Of a DNA stretch of 64,000 nucleotides, positions 25,378 to 34,823 are shown piece by piece; the stretch's first letter is position 1; every line of letters starts with the position of its first letter. Origin of the DNA: Mucilaginibacter sp. (GTDB lineage: Bacteria; Bacteroidota; Bacteroidia; Sphingobacteriales; Sphingobacteriaceae); NCBI RefSeq assembly GCF_028288225.1, contig NZ_JAQBOC010000084.1, positions 1-64,000 of the forward strand, written 5' to 3'. The notes under the pieces were generated by a model. That model saw only the letters and a program-made list of their open reading frames with translations, did no database searches and had not been told where the DNA came from. Both the position numbers and the translations under genes were made by a program.

Positions 25378-25967
25378 AAAAAATAGCCTTTTTTGATTTC
25401 GATGGCACAATTACCAGCAAAGATACCTTGCTGGGGATGATCAAACACCAAAAAGGGAAAGCTGCTTTTTACAGCGGCTTTTTGCTGAATGCACCTTTTC
25501 TTGTTGCACTTAAATTAAAACTGATATCAAACCAGGCTGCAAAGGAGCGGATCCTTACTTATTTTTTTAAAGGAATGGATCTTAAGTTTTTCCAGCATGG
25601 TTGCGATCAATTTGTGGATGATATATTACCTTCAATTATACGCCCTGGTGCATTAGCGGAGATAAAGCGAATTAAGGAAGCTGGTTTTGAAGTTGTTGTG
25701 GTATCAGCCTCACCATTAAACTGGATAAAAAAGTGGAGCGATGCAACCGGCCTGGGTTTAATAGCAACCAAACTGCAAGTTGTTGATGAAAAGGTTACCG
25801 GTTATATTGATGGCATTAATAATAACGCAGATGAAAAAGCGGTAAGGATAAAAGCAGAATTCAATCTGTCGGAATATGATGAGATCTATTGCTATGGTGA
25901 TTCAAGCGGCGATAAAGCTATGCTTGCGTTGGCAACCAAGGCATTCTATAAACCTTTCAGAAAATAA
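25374..25967 (+). CDS. HAD-IB family phosphatase
   Basis: The 197-residue protein has motif I FFDFDGTIT (residues 5-13), a helical cap of the SerB/IB type, VVSASP (motif II, about 110) and YGDSSGDKAML (motif IV). It starts with GTG at 25374, overlapping the SDR stop (GTGA), so it is translationally coupled. In this operon it may remove the 5-phosphate from polyprenyl-phospho-5-phosphoribose, the step assigned to a different phosphatase family in mycobacteria. That role is inference from context. Confidence 0.85.
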   Translation: MKKIAFFDFDGTITSKDTLLGMIKHQKGKAAFYSGFLLNAPFLVALKLKLISNQAAKERILTYFFKGMDLKFFQHGCDQFVDDILPSIIRPGALAEIKRIKEAGFEVVVVSASPLNWIKKWSDATGLGLIATKLQVVDEKVTGYIDGINNNADEKAVRIKAEFNLSEYDEIYCYGDSSGDKAMLALATKAFYKPFRK

Positions 25968-26023
25968 AACATCGCAGAGGCGCGATGCTTCGCGTCTTAC
26001 GCCAGACAGGTTACCAACCTGTA
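25968..26023. terminator. convergent intergenic hairpins
   Basis: Two short palindromic pieces (GCGATGCTTCGC-like and AGGTTACCAACCT) fill the gap between the HAD gene and the convergent GT-C-like gene. No strong T tract is present, so termination is only likely. Confidence 0.35.
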
Positions 26024-27700
26024 TCAAAGATTGTTTGCCATGATATCCGCCTTGTGGATCTCAAATGAGATCAGCGTAAAAGAATCATTTTTAAAGATCA
26101 CTTTATCGTTAGCAAAGGCAGGGCTCTTATACTTTGCATAATCCCGGTTGGTTAGCAAAATCATACTTACTTTATAATCACTGAACAGTTTTATTGCACT
26201 TGCCGGTGTGGTTGAACTAAGATAGCTAAGCATTGTATCCCTGTCATTTTCGCGTTGGGTATAGCTGATATAAGGGTTGGAGAAATAGGTTTCAACCGAT
26301 ACCATTTTTATACCGGTAGGCATCACCGGAAAAAGGGATAATCCATGCTCGCAAAGAACCACATTATTTAGCGGCACGTTTTTTATAATGAAATCATATA
26401 TCTCTATTTTATCCGTTTCATGTCCTTTGGCGATGGATTCCTGTCTTGCTTCTGAAAAATCGACACGCTTGCTGTAAATTGGGAAATAAACTATCGTATA
26501 TAATAGCACTGCGCATATAAACAGATTGTTTGATAAAACAGGATTAAATTTCTTTTTATTATTAGCCACAATCCAGTTGATAATTAGCTGAAATAAAAAG
26601 ATAAATCCAAATGCAAAGAAAATAGATTGCAGCGCCTTAAGGTAAAAAAAATAATGAAAGGCCGGAATAGTATCAGGCAGATGAATAATGTTAAGGCGAT
26701 CAAGTGTAGGTACTACTGATTCATAGAGGTACATAAATACGGTAATCATCAGCCAGCTAAAAATTATCTGTCGGATAAGTGTATTTGTCTGTTTTTTATA
26801 GAACCATATCACACCAATTACGGCAATTAATAAGCTAAAGGTAATATTGGCTTTTAACAAAGCTCCGGAATCTTTTCTTTCAAATATCCCTGGTGCACAT
26901 TCAAGAATGGCACGGTTAACAAAATGAAAATTATACTTGCCCCATACAAAATATAGGAAAGGAGACGCGCATATTAAAAAGGGAATCACCGTAACAATAC
27001 CCTGTAATAAGTATGTTTTAATAGTCTTGTATTCTTTTTGCCTTATAGCAGCAATAATTTTTTGTGCTTGTAAGGAAACCAGGATTAAAATAATTAAAAT
27101 GGTGGGCGCCGAATGCCCAAGGAAGGTAATTCCAATGGAAGCCCCGAGTAATAAAAACCAGCGCATTTGTTGTGTTGAATATGCCTGGTAGCAAAAAATA
27201 ACATTTATGTAAAATAAGAACTGTACAAATGAATCGGAGATTAGCCAGGGCGAATAAGTGGCCGCCCCCCAGCAGGGCAAATTACCGGTTGCTAAAAACA
27301 AAAAAGATAACAATGCTGCCAACGCGGTTTTAAAATCAAACAATTTTAAAACCATTATAAAAAAAGCAATTGGGCCAAGTACATTTAAAAATGCACCTGC
27401 GCGTGCCACAACTATGTTAATGGGCAGGCTGGTAAGTTTTACAATTAATGTTTCGGTTAAAAAAAGCAGGGGGTTGTACCACATATACTGGCCTGTATAA
27501 TTAGCATCCTGCCCATAATGACCATTTAGTGTGGTGCGGATATAGGCTATATCTCTGTCAAAATCGGGCTCACTAGCCCAGTGAAGATCGTGTATTGTTC
27601 TGTAACACTGCACAAAGGCAGCAAGTATCATAACAATGCAGGCTAACCAATACTTAGTATTATTTTTTAACTGCATGCTTTTTGTTGCGGCTTTAATCAT
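26024..27700 (-). CDS. multi-spanning GT-C-like membrane protein (putative glycosyltransferase)
   Basis: The 558-residue protein has about eleven hydrophobic segments and a soluble C-terminal domain. After the first segment comes an external loop with acidic residues (HWASEPDFDRDIAYIR) followed by YMWYNPLLF. This placement matches the catalytic loop of GT-C transferases, which use polyprenyl-phosphate sugars. It is convergent with an operon predicted to make such a donor, so a pentosyltransferase role is attractive but unproven. ATG 27676 (MQLKNNTKYW) is an alternative start. Confidence 0.6.
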   Translation of the reverse strand: MIKAATKSMQLKNNTKYWLACIVMILAAFVQCYRTIHDLHWASEPDFDRDIAYIRTTLNGHYGQDANYTGQYMWYNPLLFLTETLIVKLTSLPINIVVARAGAFLNVLGPIAFFIMVLKLFDFKTALAALLSFLFLATGNLPCWGAATYSPWLISDSFVQFLFYINVIFCYQAYSTQQMRWFLLLGASIGITFLGHSAPTILIILILVSLQAQKIIAAIRQKEYKTIKTYLLQGIVTVIPFLICASPFLYFVWGKYNFHFVNRAILECAPGIFERKDSGALLKANITFSLLIAVIGVIWFYKKQTNTLIRQIIFSWLMITVFMYLYESVVPTLDRLNIIHLPDTIPAFHYFFYLKALQSIFFAFGFIFLFQLIINWIVANNKKKFNPVLSNNLFICAVLLYTIVYFPIYSKRVDFSEARQESIAKGHETDKIEIYDFIIKNVPLNNVVLCEHGLSLFPVMPTGIKMVSVETYFSNPYISYTQRENDRDTMLSYLSSTTPASAIKLFSDYKVSMILLTNRDYAKYKSPAFANDKVIFKNDSFTLISFEIHKADIMANNL

Positions 27701-27770
27701 TAGGGGGTATGATTTTAAGTTTCATTAATAAATGAAACTGTATACTGCTAATATCGCTTTTATGTTACGT

Positions 27771-28304
27771 TTAATTGCTGAAAAACGAAAAGGAGGAATG
27801 CCCATATTTTCGCTGCTCAACAAATGCAGGATGATTGCTTAAATTTTGCATAGATTGATGTTCAACGATCAGCATGCCGCCGGGCAACAGTAGTTTTTTA
27901 TCAAATATGATCTTAGGGATCTCAGGAATCTTGTTCATATCATAAGGAGGGTCGGCAAATATAAGGTCAAACTGTTCTGTTTCTAGCTGCAGGTATTTAA
28001 AAACATCATCCTTAAAAGCTTTAATACTTGTTAAGCCATGCTGGCGGGCCGCATCTTTTAGATAATGCACGCAATGAATGCTGCGATCAACCGATATAAC
28101 CTGTTCAGCGCCCCGCGAAGCAAATTCCATAGAAATATTGCCGGTACCGCTAAACAGATCAAGCACTTTAATGCCTTCAAACTCAATTTTATTTTGCAGG
28201 ATATTGAACAGGGCTTCTTTAGCCATGTCGGTAGTAGGACGTACCGGTAAGTTTTTTGGCGGATTAAGCCTTAATCCCTTTAAGCTGCCTCCGATGATCC
28301 GCAT
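27771..28304 (-). CDS. rsmD: 16S rRNA (guanine966-N2)-methyltransferase
   Basis: The 177-residue enzyme begins MRIIGGSLKGLRLNPP and has the SAM motif VLDLFSGTGNISMEFASRG (about residues 45-63) and the catalytic DPPYDMNK (about 117-124). It uses SAM to methylate G966 of 16S rRNA during 30S assembly. Its start lies 25 bp inside the preceding DUF3822 gene, so the pair is translationally linked. This neighbourhood is common in Bacteroidota. Confidence 0.94.
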   Translation of the reverse strand: MRIIGGSLKGLRLNPPKNLPVRPTTDMAKEALFNILQNKIEFEGIKVLDLFSGTGNISMEFASRGAEQVISVDRSIHCVHYLKDAARQHGLTSIKAFKDDVFKYLQLETEQFDLIFADPPYDMNKIPEIPKIIFDKKLLLPGGMLIVEHQSMQNLSNHPAFVEQRKYGHSSFSFFSN

Positions 28305-29089
28305 AGTGATAAAGCGGCAAGAGCCAGAAATTTATGTGAAACCATTTGACCAGGCAGTTCAAGAACTTTTAAGCCGTTTAATTCAACTTTAGGAAAAAAG
28401 TAAGCCAGCCTGCTTAAGTTTTTGTCGCCGGCAGCAACGTCGCCGCTTACTACAAGGGTAATAAATTGGGGTTTTAACTTAAGCTCGTCGGTTACAAATG
28501 ATGTAAAGTAAGCAAGTTCATCCTCATTCTTGAATTCAAAAGTATTATAAAAGCGTAACGCATTTAATGAAAAGTACAGAAATTGCACCTTGTCTTTAGA
28601 AACCTCGAGGTATAAATTGTTGTTCGGCGGGCTACTTTTGGCTATAGCTTTAATCCACCCTTTGGCAGTATAAACAGTATTCTGCAGCCCGAATTTTTCA
28701 ACAGACGAAACCAGGCGCTCATCTGTTTTATAAATGATGGCATTTACGTCATCAAGTGTTTGGGCAAAAACTTTTTCGCTATCCTTAACATCCAAAAAAC
28801 GCGCAAAGCCTGAAACCTTTTCTTCGCTGAATAAGCTGCCGGGAACCAGTGTTAACCCTGTTGCAGGCATACCGATGATCACCTTTTTATAGGTGGCTGA
28901 TAACAGATCATTCAATGCCTTTGGTTGAACCAGTTCGTGCAGATCGCAGTTTTGTGCCGAAACAAGTAAGCTGGTATCATTAACAATTGCATAACTAAAT
29001 GAAGTTGCCTCAATCTGTAATAATAATGTATAACTATAAGCCTGGTACAGGTTAAAGCTATTATCGGTATAATTGTTATTGTCGCTCAT
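28280..29089 (-). CDS. DUF3822 family protein
   Basis: The protein of about 269 residues (starting MSDNNNYTDNSFNLYQAYSY) matches the Bacteroidota-specific DUF3822 family. It alternates strands and helices in a pattern reminiscent of an actin-like ATPase fold, with IGMPATGLTLVP in the first half. It overlaps rsmD, and the two genes recur together in the phylum. The biochemical role is unknown. ATG 29101 gives four more residues. Confidence 0.8.
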   Translation of the reverse strand: MSDNNNYTDNSFNLYQAYSYTLLLQIEATSFSYAIVNDTSLLVSAQNCDLHELVQPKALNDLLSATYKKVIIGMPATGLTLVPGSLFSEEKVSGFARFLDVKDSEKVFAQTLDDVNAIIYKTDERLVSSVEKFGLQNTVYTAKGWIKAIAKSSPPNNNLYLEVSKDKVQFLYFSLNALRFYNTFEFKNEDELAYFTSFVTDELKLKPQFITLVVSGDVAAGDKNLSRLAYFFPKVELNGLKVLELPGQMVSHKFLALAALSLCGSSEAA

Positions 29090-29180
29090 GCAGATAAGCA
29101 AAAGTAATTATTTTTTATGATTTGCTATCTGCAATATTAATAAGGATGTTGGTTTGGTTAAATACGTTAAAAACTTGTTT

Positions 29181-30413
29181 TTAAACCCTCACATCCTGTA
29201 CCGCAGCTAACTGCCGGGCAAGTAGTTGTATATCATACTCTTTTACTAAGGTATCTGGCTGTTTCCGTTTCTTAAAATAACTCATTACAGCGGGCTGCAG
29301 CCAGCTTTCAAGGCCGTAAGCAATTATCATAATAATCGGTAAACTAACAAGGGCATAAATCAGCACATTATGAATTAATTTCGAAAAAATAAACAGGATA
29401 GTATAATGGCTAATGTATAGGGAATAGGAATATTTCCCCATAATGCTGCCCGATTTATTGATAAAATTTATTAACCTGTCTTTTACTTTTAATAAATCAA
29501 TAAGGTATCCAAGCCCCATATAAACATAAGGGAAAGTACTGTATATTATAGCATTTGTTAAGGGCATGTAGCGTATTGTTAATGCGGCAATAACAAAAAT
29601 TGTATGTGGTATTATTAAATAAATAATTTTGATTTTTTTGCCTGCGGGAGGGAGTTGAAGACAGTACCTGAAAAAGGGTATTGCAAATATCGAAAAGATG
29701 AAATACTTTAACGGATCATAGAAGTTGGCGGAAAATTGCATCCTCGAAATTAAGGGCAGGATGCCAAGTCCGAAAAGAACAGTGTATTTTTCCGCATAAA
29801 AATAATTCCGGTATTGATAAATATAATAGCCCACTATCCATACGGATGAAAATGCAAATACAGCTATAATATGGGTTAAAACATCGCGCTCAACCCTTAA
29901 AAAATAAAGCGGTATGGCAATAAGGGAAAGTATAAGCCAATAAAATATGGCCTTTTTTTGATAGCGGCCAATTGTTAGCGCAAACAGCACGTAAAAACCA
30001 ACTTCAAATGACAGGGACCACACAGGAAGGTTGCTTTGGATGCTTGGAACAACATAACCCATATAATCTTTCATGGTACTAACCATAAAAAAATTACCCA
30101 GGATAACTTTTAGAGAAGGAAATGTGGTATTTGTAACATACAGTGCTATAAATGCTAATAACATACCTACAATAAACTGGGGATAGATCCGTATAAACCT
30201 GTTGCTTATAAATGCCCAGGTAGATTTCGGTTTTTTGGTTTCAGAAAGATTGATCACTAAACCCGAAAGCATAAAAAACATTATTAATGCATCGGTGCCC
30301 CAATATGCTGTAAGCCTGGTAGGATGACCTGTGGGGGCCAGGAAAGCCATGTGCCAACCCAAAATAAATACGGTTGAGATCCCCCTAAGGAATTCGAGGT
30401 AAATTTTTTTCAT
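29181..30413 (-). CDS. acyltransferase-3 family membrane protein (OafA/WecH-like)
   Basis: The 410-residue protein begins with the family hallmark YLEFLRGISTVFILGWHMAF (conserved R and catalytic-type H in TM1). About ten hydrophobic spans follow, including the LIMFFMLSGLVI segment that marks TM2. Members O-acylate exported polysaccharides or lipids using cytosolic acyl donors. It stands alone between DUF3822 and the helicase. The acceptor is unknown, although surface glycans from the adjacent operon are possible. Confidence 0.88.
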   Translation of the reverse strand: MKKIYLEFLRGISTVFILGWHMAFLAPTGHPTRLTAYWGTDALIMFFMLSGLVINLSETKKPKSTWAFISNRFIRIYPQFIVGMLLAFIALYVTNTTFPSLKVILGNFFMVSTMKDYMGYVVPSIQSNLPVWSLSFEVGFYVLFALTIGRYQKKAIFYWLILSLIAIPLYFLRVERDVLTHIIAVFAFSSVWIVGYYIYQYRNYFYAEKYTVLFGLGILPLISRMQFSANFYDPLKYFIFSIFAIPFFRYCLQLPPAGKKIKIIYLIIPHTIFVIAALTIRYMPLTNAIIYSTFPYVYMGLGYLIDLLKVKDRLINFINKSGSIMGKYSYSLYISHYTILFIFSKLIHNVLIYALVSLPIIMIIAYGLESWLQPAVMSYFKKRKQPDTLVKEYDIQLLARQLAAVQDVRV

Positions 30414-30598
30414 TATGATAGGGCATAAATCTGGTATGCTACGCTTTTGGTCTTAAGGTGTTTTTTACGAAAGGATGAATTTATTTGTTGTGTTATTTTT
30501 ACGGCATTAGCGTGGACAATGGTATATGCTATTTAATGCGCTTACACCGTTCGATTATTTCTAAATTTATCGCCATTAAATAATCAATCCAATCAACA

Positions 30599-32014
30599 GT
30601 GTCAGACTACATCCAAAAAGCATTTCCGCATGAAGCTACGCCACAGCAAATAGAGTTGTTTGGCAAGTTGCATGAGTTTTTGCTGAGCGATAACGGCGAT
30701 GAGTGTTTTATATTGAAGGGGTACGCAGGTACGGGTAAAACCACTATAGTAAGCGCATTGGTAAAGGCGTTGCGCAGCTACAACTTTAAATATATTTTAC
30801 TGGCGCCAACCGGGCGTGCGGCAAAGGTAATCACAGCTTACTCAGGGCGAAAGGCTTTTACTATTCACAAAAAGATCTACCGTAAAAAATCAGCGGCTAA
30901 TATTGATGAAGGGTTTTTGATTGGCGACAACCTTGCTGATAATACGTTGTTTATTGTTGATGAGGCCTCAATGATATCAGATGATATTGGTATAAACCAT
31001 AAAGCATCATTACTTTACGATCTTATAAATTATACCTACAATACTAAAAATTGTAAACTAATGCTGGTTGGTGATACTGCCCAGTTGCCGCCCGTAGGGT
31101 CGGATGATAGTCCGGCATTGGATCCTAAATTAGTCAAAAATAAGTTTGGATTGGATGTATTTACATTTGAGCTTACCGATGTGCTGCGCCAGCAAAAAGA
31201 TTCGGGAATTTTGTTTAATGTTACCCGGGTAAGAGATATAATCCGCAAGGGCAAGGAGAAAATGCCGCAAATAATTACTAAGGGCTATAAGGATGTATAC
31301 CGCATGGGGGGTGATATGCTTGAGGAAGGGCTAAACTATGCCTATAACAAGTACGGTAACGATAATACGCTGATAATTTGCCGGTCGAACAAAAATGCAA
31401 ATGCCTATAACAGGCAGATCCGTAACCGCATTTTATACCGTGAAGAAGAACTTACCGGCGGCGACCAGGTGATGGTGGTGAAAAATAATTACTTCTGGAT
31501 GCAGGAAAAAGAAGAGAGCAGCACAGATTTTATTGCCAACGGGGACATTGCCCGTATAAAAAAGGTGCGCCGCTTTGAGGATATGTATGGTTTCCGTTTT
31601 GCCGATGTGCAGCTGGAGTTTATTGATTATGCCGAAGACCCTGTAATTGATTGTAAGATAATGATAGATACGCTTTATTCCGAAGCACCCGCATTAACCC
31701 CGGAGGATCAAAAGAAATTTTACCTGGAGGTAATGAAAGATTACGACCATATTCCTAACAAACGTGCCAAATGGAATGAGCTTAAACAAAATCCTTATTA
31801 TAACGCGTTGCAAATAAAATTTGCCTATGCTATTACCTGTCACAAGGCCCAGGGCGGCCAGTGGGATGCCGTGTTTATTGATCAGGGCTATCTAACCGAA
31901 GAAATGGTAAATACCGACTTTCTCCGCTGGTTTTATACCGCCTGCACCCGGGCCGTAACTGAATTATATTTAGTAAATTTTAATAAGCAGTTTTTTGTAA
32001 AGGGGGAGGAGTAG
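30599..32014 (+). CDS. RecD-like ATP-dependent DNA helicase (superfamily 1)
   Basis: The 471-residue protein has Walker A GYAGTGKTT (about residues 41-49), Walker B FIVDEAS (about 119), motif III VGDTAQLPPVG, and the C-terminal UvrD-like YAITCHKAQGGQWD with TACTRA. No N-terminal RecD2 extension is present, so it is the short RecD-like form common in Bacteroidota. It unwinds DNA in repair or replication restart. The start codon is GTG (30599). No partner genes are nearby. Confidence 0.88.
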   Translation: MSDYIQKAFPHEATPQQIELFGKLHEFLLSDNGDECFILKGYAGTGKTTIVSALVKALRSYNFKYILLAPTGRAAKVITAYSGRKAFTIHKKIYRKKSAANIDEGFLIGDNLADNTLFIVDEASMISDDIGINHKASLLYDLINYTYNTKNCKLMLVGDTAQLPPVGSDDSPALDPKLVKNKFGLDVFTFELTDVLRQQKDSGILFNVTRVRDIIRKGKEKMPQIITKGYKDVYRMGGDMLEEGLNYAYNKYGNDNTLIICRSNKNANAYNRQIRNRILYREEELTGGDQVMVVKNNYFWMQEKEESSTDFIANGDIARIKKVRRFEDMYGFRFADVQLEFIDYAEDPVIDCKIMIDTLYSEAPALTPEDQKKFYLEVMKDYDHIPNKRAKWNELKQNPYYNALQIKFAYAITCHKAQGGQWDAVFIDQGYLTEEMVNTDFLRWFYTACTRAVTELYLVNFNKQFFVKGEE

Positions 32015-32157
32015 TCATCCAATTTGTCATTCTCAACAAAGTGAAGAACTTTATAAGATAGGGTAACCAATTGACAGATCCTCTTTATGTTTGATGCAGA
32101 AGATTTTAGCCACAATCCATCCAACTAATTATCCAAAACCTTGTTATATTTAAAAGG

Positions 32158-33054
32158 ATGAAATCGAGAATATTTATTTATATTTCTTTAGTTGCTGATC
32201 TGCTTATTGCGGCCTCAAAGTTTACAGCAGCAACATTTACCGGCAGTTCATCTATGATCTCCGAAGGGATCCACTCTGTAATTGATGCCATTAGTCAATT
32301 GTTATTAATATGGGGGGTAAAAAACAGCACACGCAAGGCTGATCCGAGCCGCCCGTTTGGCTATGGCAAGGAGCTATATTTCTGGTCGTTCATTGTATCG
32401 CTGATGATATTTGTTTTAGGGGGATGTGTTTCAGTTTACCAGGGAATCATCCGGGTAGAGCATCCGGTACTGGATGCTAACGAAGGGTGGGATTATAGTG
32501 TTTTAGGCATAGCTTTTATATTTACATCCATTACATTTTATTATGCATCTAAGGCATTTAACAGGCAGCGGGGAAAGGTTTCTTTTTGGAAGGCGGTAAA
32601 ATTAACCAAAGACCCATCGACCATTATTGTGCTTTTAGGCGATGTGGCCGATATACTGGGGCTGATAGTAGCTTTTTTAGGCGTTTTTTTAGGACATTTG
32701 TACCATAATCCTTATTACGATAGCATAGCTTCTATAATAATAGGCCTTATATTAATTGCCATTTCCGGCCTGCTGGTGCGCGAAAGTAAAAGCCTGTTGC
32801 TGGGCGAGGCTACAAGTCGCAAAACCCTGCATAAGGTGATTATGATTACCCAGGCGGACGAAGCTGTGATAAAAGTGAAAAAGCATTTCAGCACTTATAT
32901 GTCGCCCGAAGACATCTTACTGCAACTGAATACTGTTTTTAAAGACGGCCTTACCACCCGACAGATAACAGACGCCATTGAGCGCATCACTAAAACCATC
33001 CAGGATGAATTTCCAAAGATAAAGCAGATCTTTATTGAGCCAGTTAAAGGTTAG
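32158..33054 (+). CDS. cation diffusion facilitator (CDF) metal transporter, paralog 1
   Basis: The 298-residue protein has six predicted TM segments and a C-terminal cytosolic domain. TM2 carries SEGIHSVIDAISQ (H-x3-D) and TM5 carries GDVADILG, supplying the acidic and His ligands of the transport site. It exports divalent cations such as Zn, Mn or Fe by proton antiport. It is very similar in layout to the minus-strand gene at 52353 (shared FGYGKELYFW, SEGIHS, FNRQRG). It is a single gene, with TATATTTA 9 nt upstream as a weak -7 box. Confidence 0.9.
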   Translation: MKSRIFIYISLVADLLIAASKFTAATFTGSSSMISEGIHSVIDAISQLLLIWGVKNSTRKADPSRPFGYGKELYFWSFIVSLMIFVLGGCVSVYQGIIRVEHPVLDANEGWDYSVLGIAFIFTSITFYYASKAFNRQRGKVSFWKAVKLTKDPSTIIVLLGDVADILGLIVAFLGVFLGHLYHNPYYDSIASIIIGLILIAISGLLVRESKSLLLGEATSRKTLHKVIMITQADEAVIKVKKHFSTYMSPEDILLQLNTVFKDGLTTRQITDAIERITKTIQDEFPKIKQIFIEPVKG

Positions 33055-33288
33055 GTAATTTGTTATTGAGTTATAGACAGGAGTGGCTTAGACACTACTC
33101 CAGGGCAGCGAATTAAGTGTGAATCTTTCATTTAACATTAATCATAATGCTATTTTCTTTAACTGTTCCCGCCTCCTGTACAGTTTACCAAACAAATCTA
33201 CTCTGCAAGAATATCATAAATGTTGAACAAAATTTTGGCACGATTTTTTAGTGATGGTTAATACATTTAACTAAAAAAAACAAAAGCT
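33055..33288. other. intergenic region with sigma-54-like element
   Basis: No gene is seen. TTGGCACG at 33235-33242 precedes the small membrane protein gene and is annotated separately. Confidence 0.4.
33236..33250 (+). promoter_or_regulatory. partial sigma-54-like promoter
   Basis: The -24 half TGGCACG is perfect. Five nt after TGGCAC comes TTTA, which matches only half of the TTGC -12 element. The ATG lies 39 bp downstream. Weak on its own, but it resembles the element at 2919. Confidence 0.3.
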
Positions 33289-33447
33289 ATGAGATCACTA
33301 CTTTATATCATCGCAGTCATCCTGATAATAGGATGGGCGATAGGAGTATTTGCTTATTCAGCAACCGGTTTAATTCATGCCTTACTTGTAATTGCTATAA
33401 TTGCATTTCTTATTGGGATTATCAGAAATCCGACAACAACTGTCTGA
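33289..33447 (+). CDS. lmo0937-family small membrane protein
   Basis: The 52-residue protein starts MRSLLYIIAVILIIGWAIGV and has two hydrophobic spans joined by FAYSATGLIH, ending GIIRNPTTTV. This is the pattern of the lmo0937/DUF5670 family of two-TM mini-proteins, often linked to stress responses. A strong terminator follows at 33490, making it a single-gene unit. Its molecular role is unknown. Confidence 0.8.
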   Translation: MRSLLYIIAVILIIGWAIGVFAYSATGLIHALLVIAIIAFLIGIIRNPTTTV

Positions 33448-33489
33448 TAAACTATTTAGTTATCTATATTTTAGTTGATAAAACGGGAG

Positions 33490-33511
33490 GGCGGCCGAAA
33501 GGCCGCCTTTA
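33490..33511 (+). terminator. terminator after the small membrane protein gene
   Basis: GGCGGCC pairs perfectly with GGCCGCC around a GAAA tetraloop, followed by TTTAT. It is very stable for this AT-rich genome. Confidence 0.85.
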
Positions 33512-33620
33512 TCATTTCATGACTTTTTCAATTGAATCCTAACCTTATTCACCTTCCAAAACAAACAAATCCCCCAATTTTACAGTATTAGTAAAGCAAT
33601 TACGGTGAGTGCCCATATCA

Positions 33621-34823
33621 ATGAATCTTTACGAACAAAATCCTTACTGGTTAATGAAAGATGGCATTGTTGCCTCTTACCCTTCGCTGGATAAGGATCT
33701 TGATATTGATGTAGCTATTATGGGAGCGGGCATCAGCGCGGCTCTAACGGCCTGGTACCTGCGAAACACCGGCCTGAAAGTTGCGGTGTTCGACAGGCGG
33801 CATGTAGGCATGGGCAGCACTGCGGCAAGTACAGCGTTTTTACAATATGAAATTGATACTTCTTTAACTGATCTTAGCAATTATGTGGGCGAAAAGAATG
33901 CCGTTAAAAGCTATGAACTATGTCGCAAAGCCATTTATGATATCGGCGACATTTGCAAAACGCTAAAACCTAAGTTCGATTTTAATTTGGTACCAAGCCT
34001 GCAATATGCCAGCTTTAAAAATCATACCAGTAAGCTGCAGCAGGAATATCAACTGCGTAAAAAATATGGCTTTAAAGTTGGCTGGCTGGAAGAGGCCGAC
34101 ATAAAAAATACCTTTGGGTTTGAAGCGCCTGGAGCTATATTCAGCGAAGATGGTGGCGAGGTAGATGCCTACCTGCTTGCCCATGCGCTGCTAAAAGACT
34201 TCCAGGCAAAGGGTAATAAGGTTTATAATAATACCCACATCACCCAGGTAGAAAACACCAAACATGGCATTATACTGCAAACTCATAGCAGGTTAAAAAT
34301 AAAAGCCAAAAAGCTGGTGATAGCCTGCGGGTACGAAAGCCTGAAGTATGTACCTAAACAGATAGCCGAGATCCACTCCACCTATGCCATGGTTTCAGAG
34401 CCATTGGATGATAAATATTTTTGGCACCGCAATAGCCTTGTATGGGAAACGGCTACGCCTTACATGTATTTTCGTGTTGTTAGCGAAAACCGCATCCTGG
34501 TAGGCGGTCGTGACGATCCTAATCATCATCCGCATATAAAACCGTCACTTATCAGTAAAAAAGCTGAACAATTAACAAGTTCCTTCCTCAGAAAGATGCC
34601 ACACATACCTTTAAAACCTGATTTTAGTTGGGCCGGGGCATTTGCCATTACCACGGATGGCTTGCCATATATAGGCAGTATCCCGGAAAGGCCAAACACT
34701 TATTTTGCGCTTGGCTTTGGGGGCAATGGTATAACCTTTAGTGTTATTGCAGCGGAGATATTAAAGGATTTGATCCAGGGGAAAAAGAATGAAAATGCGG
34801 CGCTGTTTGAGTTTAACCGATAG
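33621..34823 (+). CDS. FAD-dependent oxidoreductase (DAO family)
   Basis: The 400-residue flavoprotein has an N-terminal dinucleotide motif VAIMGAGISAALTAWYL (GxGxxA variant) and ends with the DAO-type FALGFGGNGITFSVIAAEIL loop. The GMGSTAASTAFLQYEID segment resembles gamma-glutamylputrescine or glycine oxidase-like enzymes. It probably oxidises an amine or amino acid. ATG 33621 was preferred over GTG 33609. No Rieske domain is attached and no partner gene is adjacent, so the substrate is unknown. Confidence 0.85.
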   Translation: MNLYEQNPYWLMKDGIVASYPSLDKDLDIDVAIMGAGISAALTAWYLRNTGLKVAVFDRRHVGMGSTAASTAFLQYEIDTSLTDLSNYVGEKNAVKSYELCRKAIYDIGDICKTLKPKFDFNLVPSLQYASFKNHTSKLQQEYQLRKKYGFKVGWLEEADIKNTFGFEAPGAIFSEDGGEVDAYLLAHALLKDFQAKGNKVYNNTHITQVENTKHGIILQTHSRLKIKAKKLVIACGYESLKYVPKQIAEIHSTYAMVSEPLDDKYFWHRNSLVWETATPYMYFRVVSENRILVGGRDDPNHHPHIKPSLISKKAEQLTSSFLRKMPHIPLKPDFSWAGAFAITTDGLPYIGSIPERPNTYFALGFGGNGITFSVIAAEILKDLIQGKKNENAALFEFNR

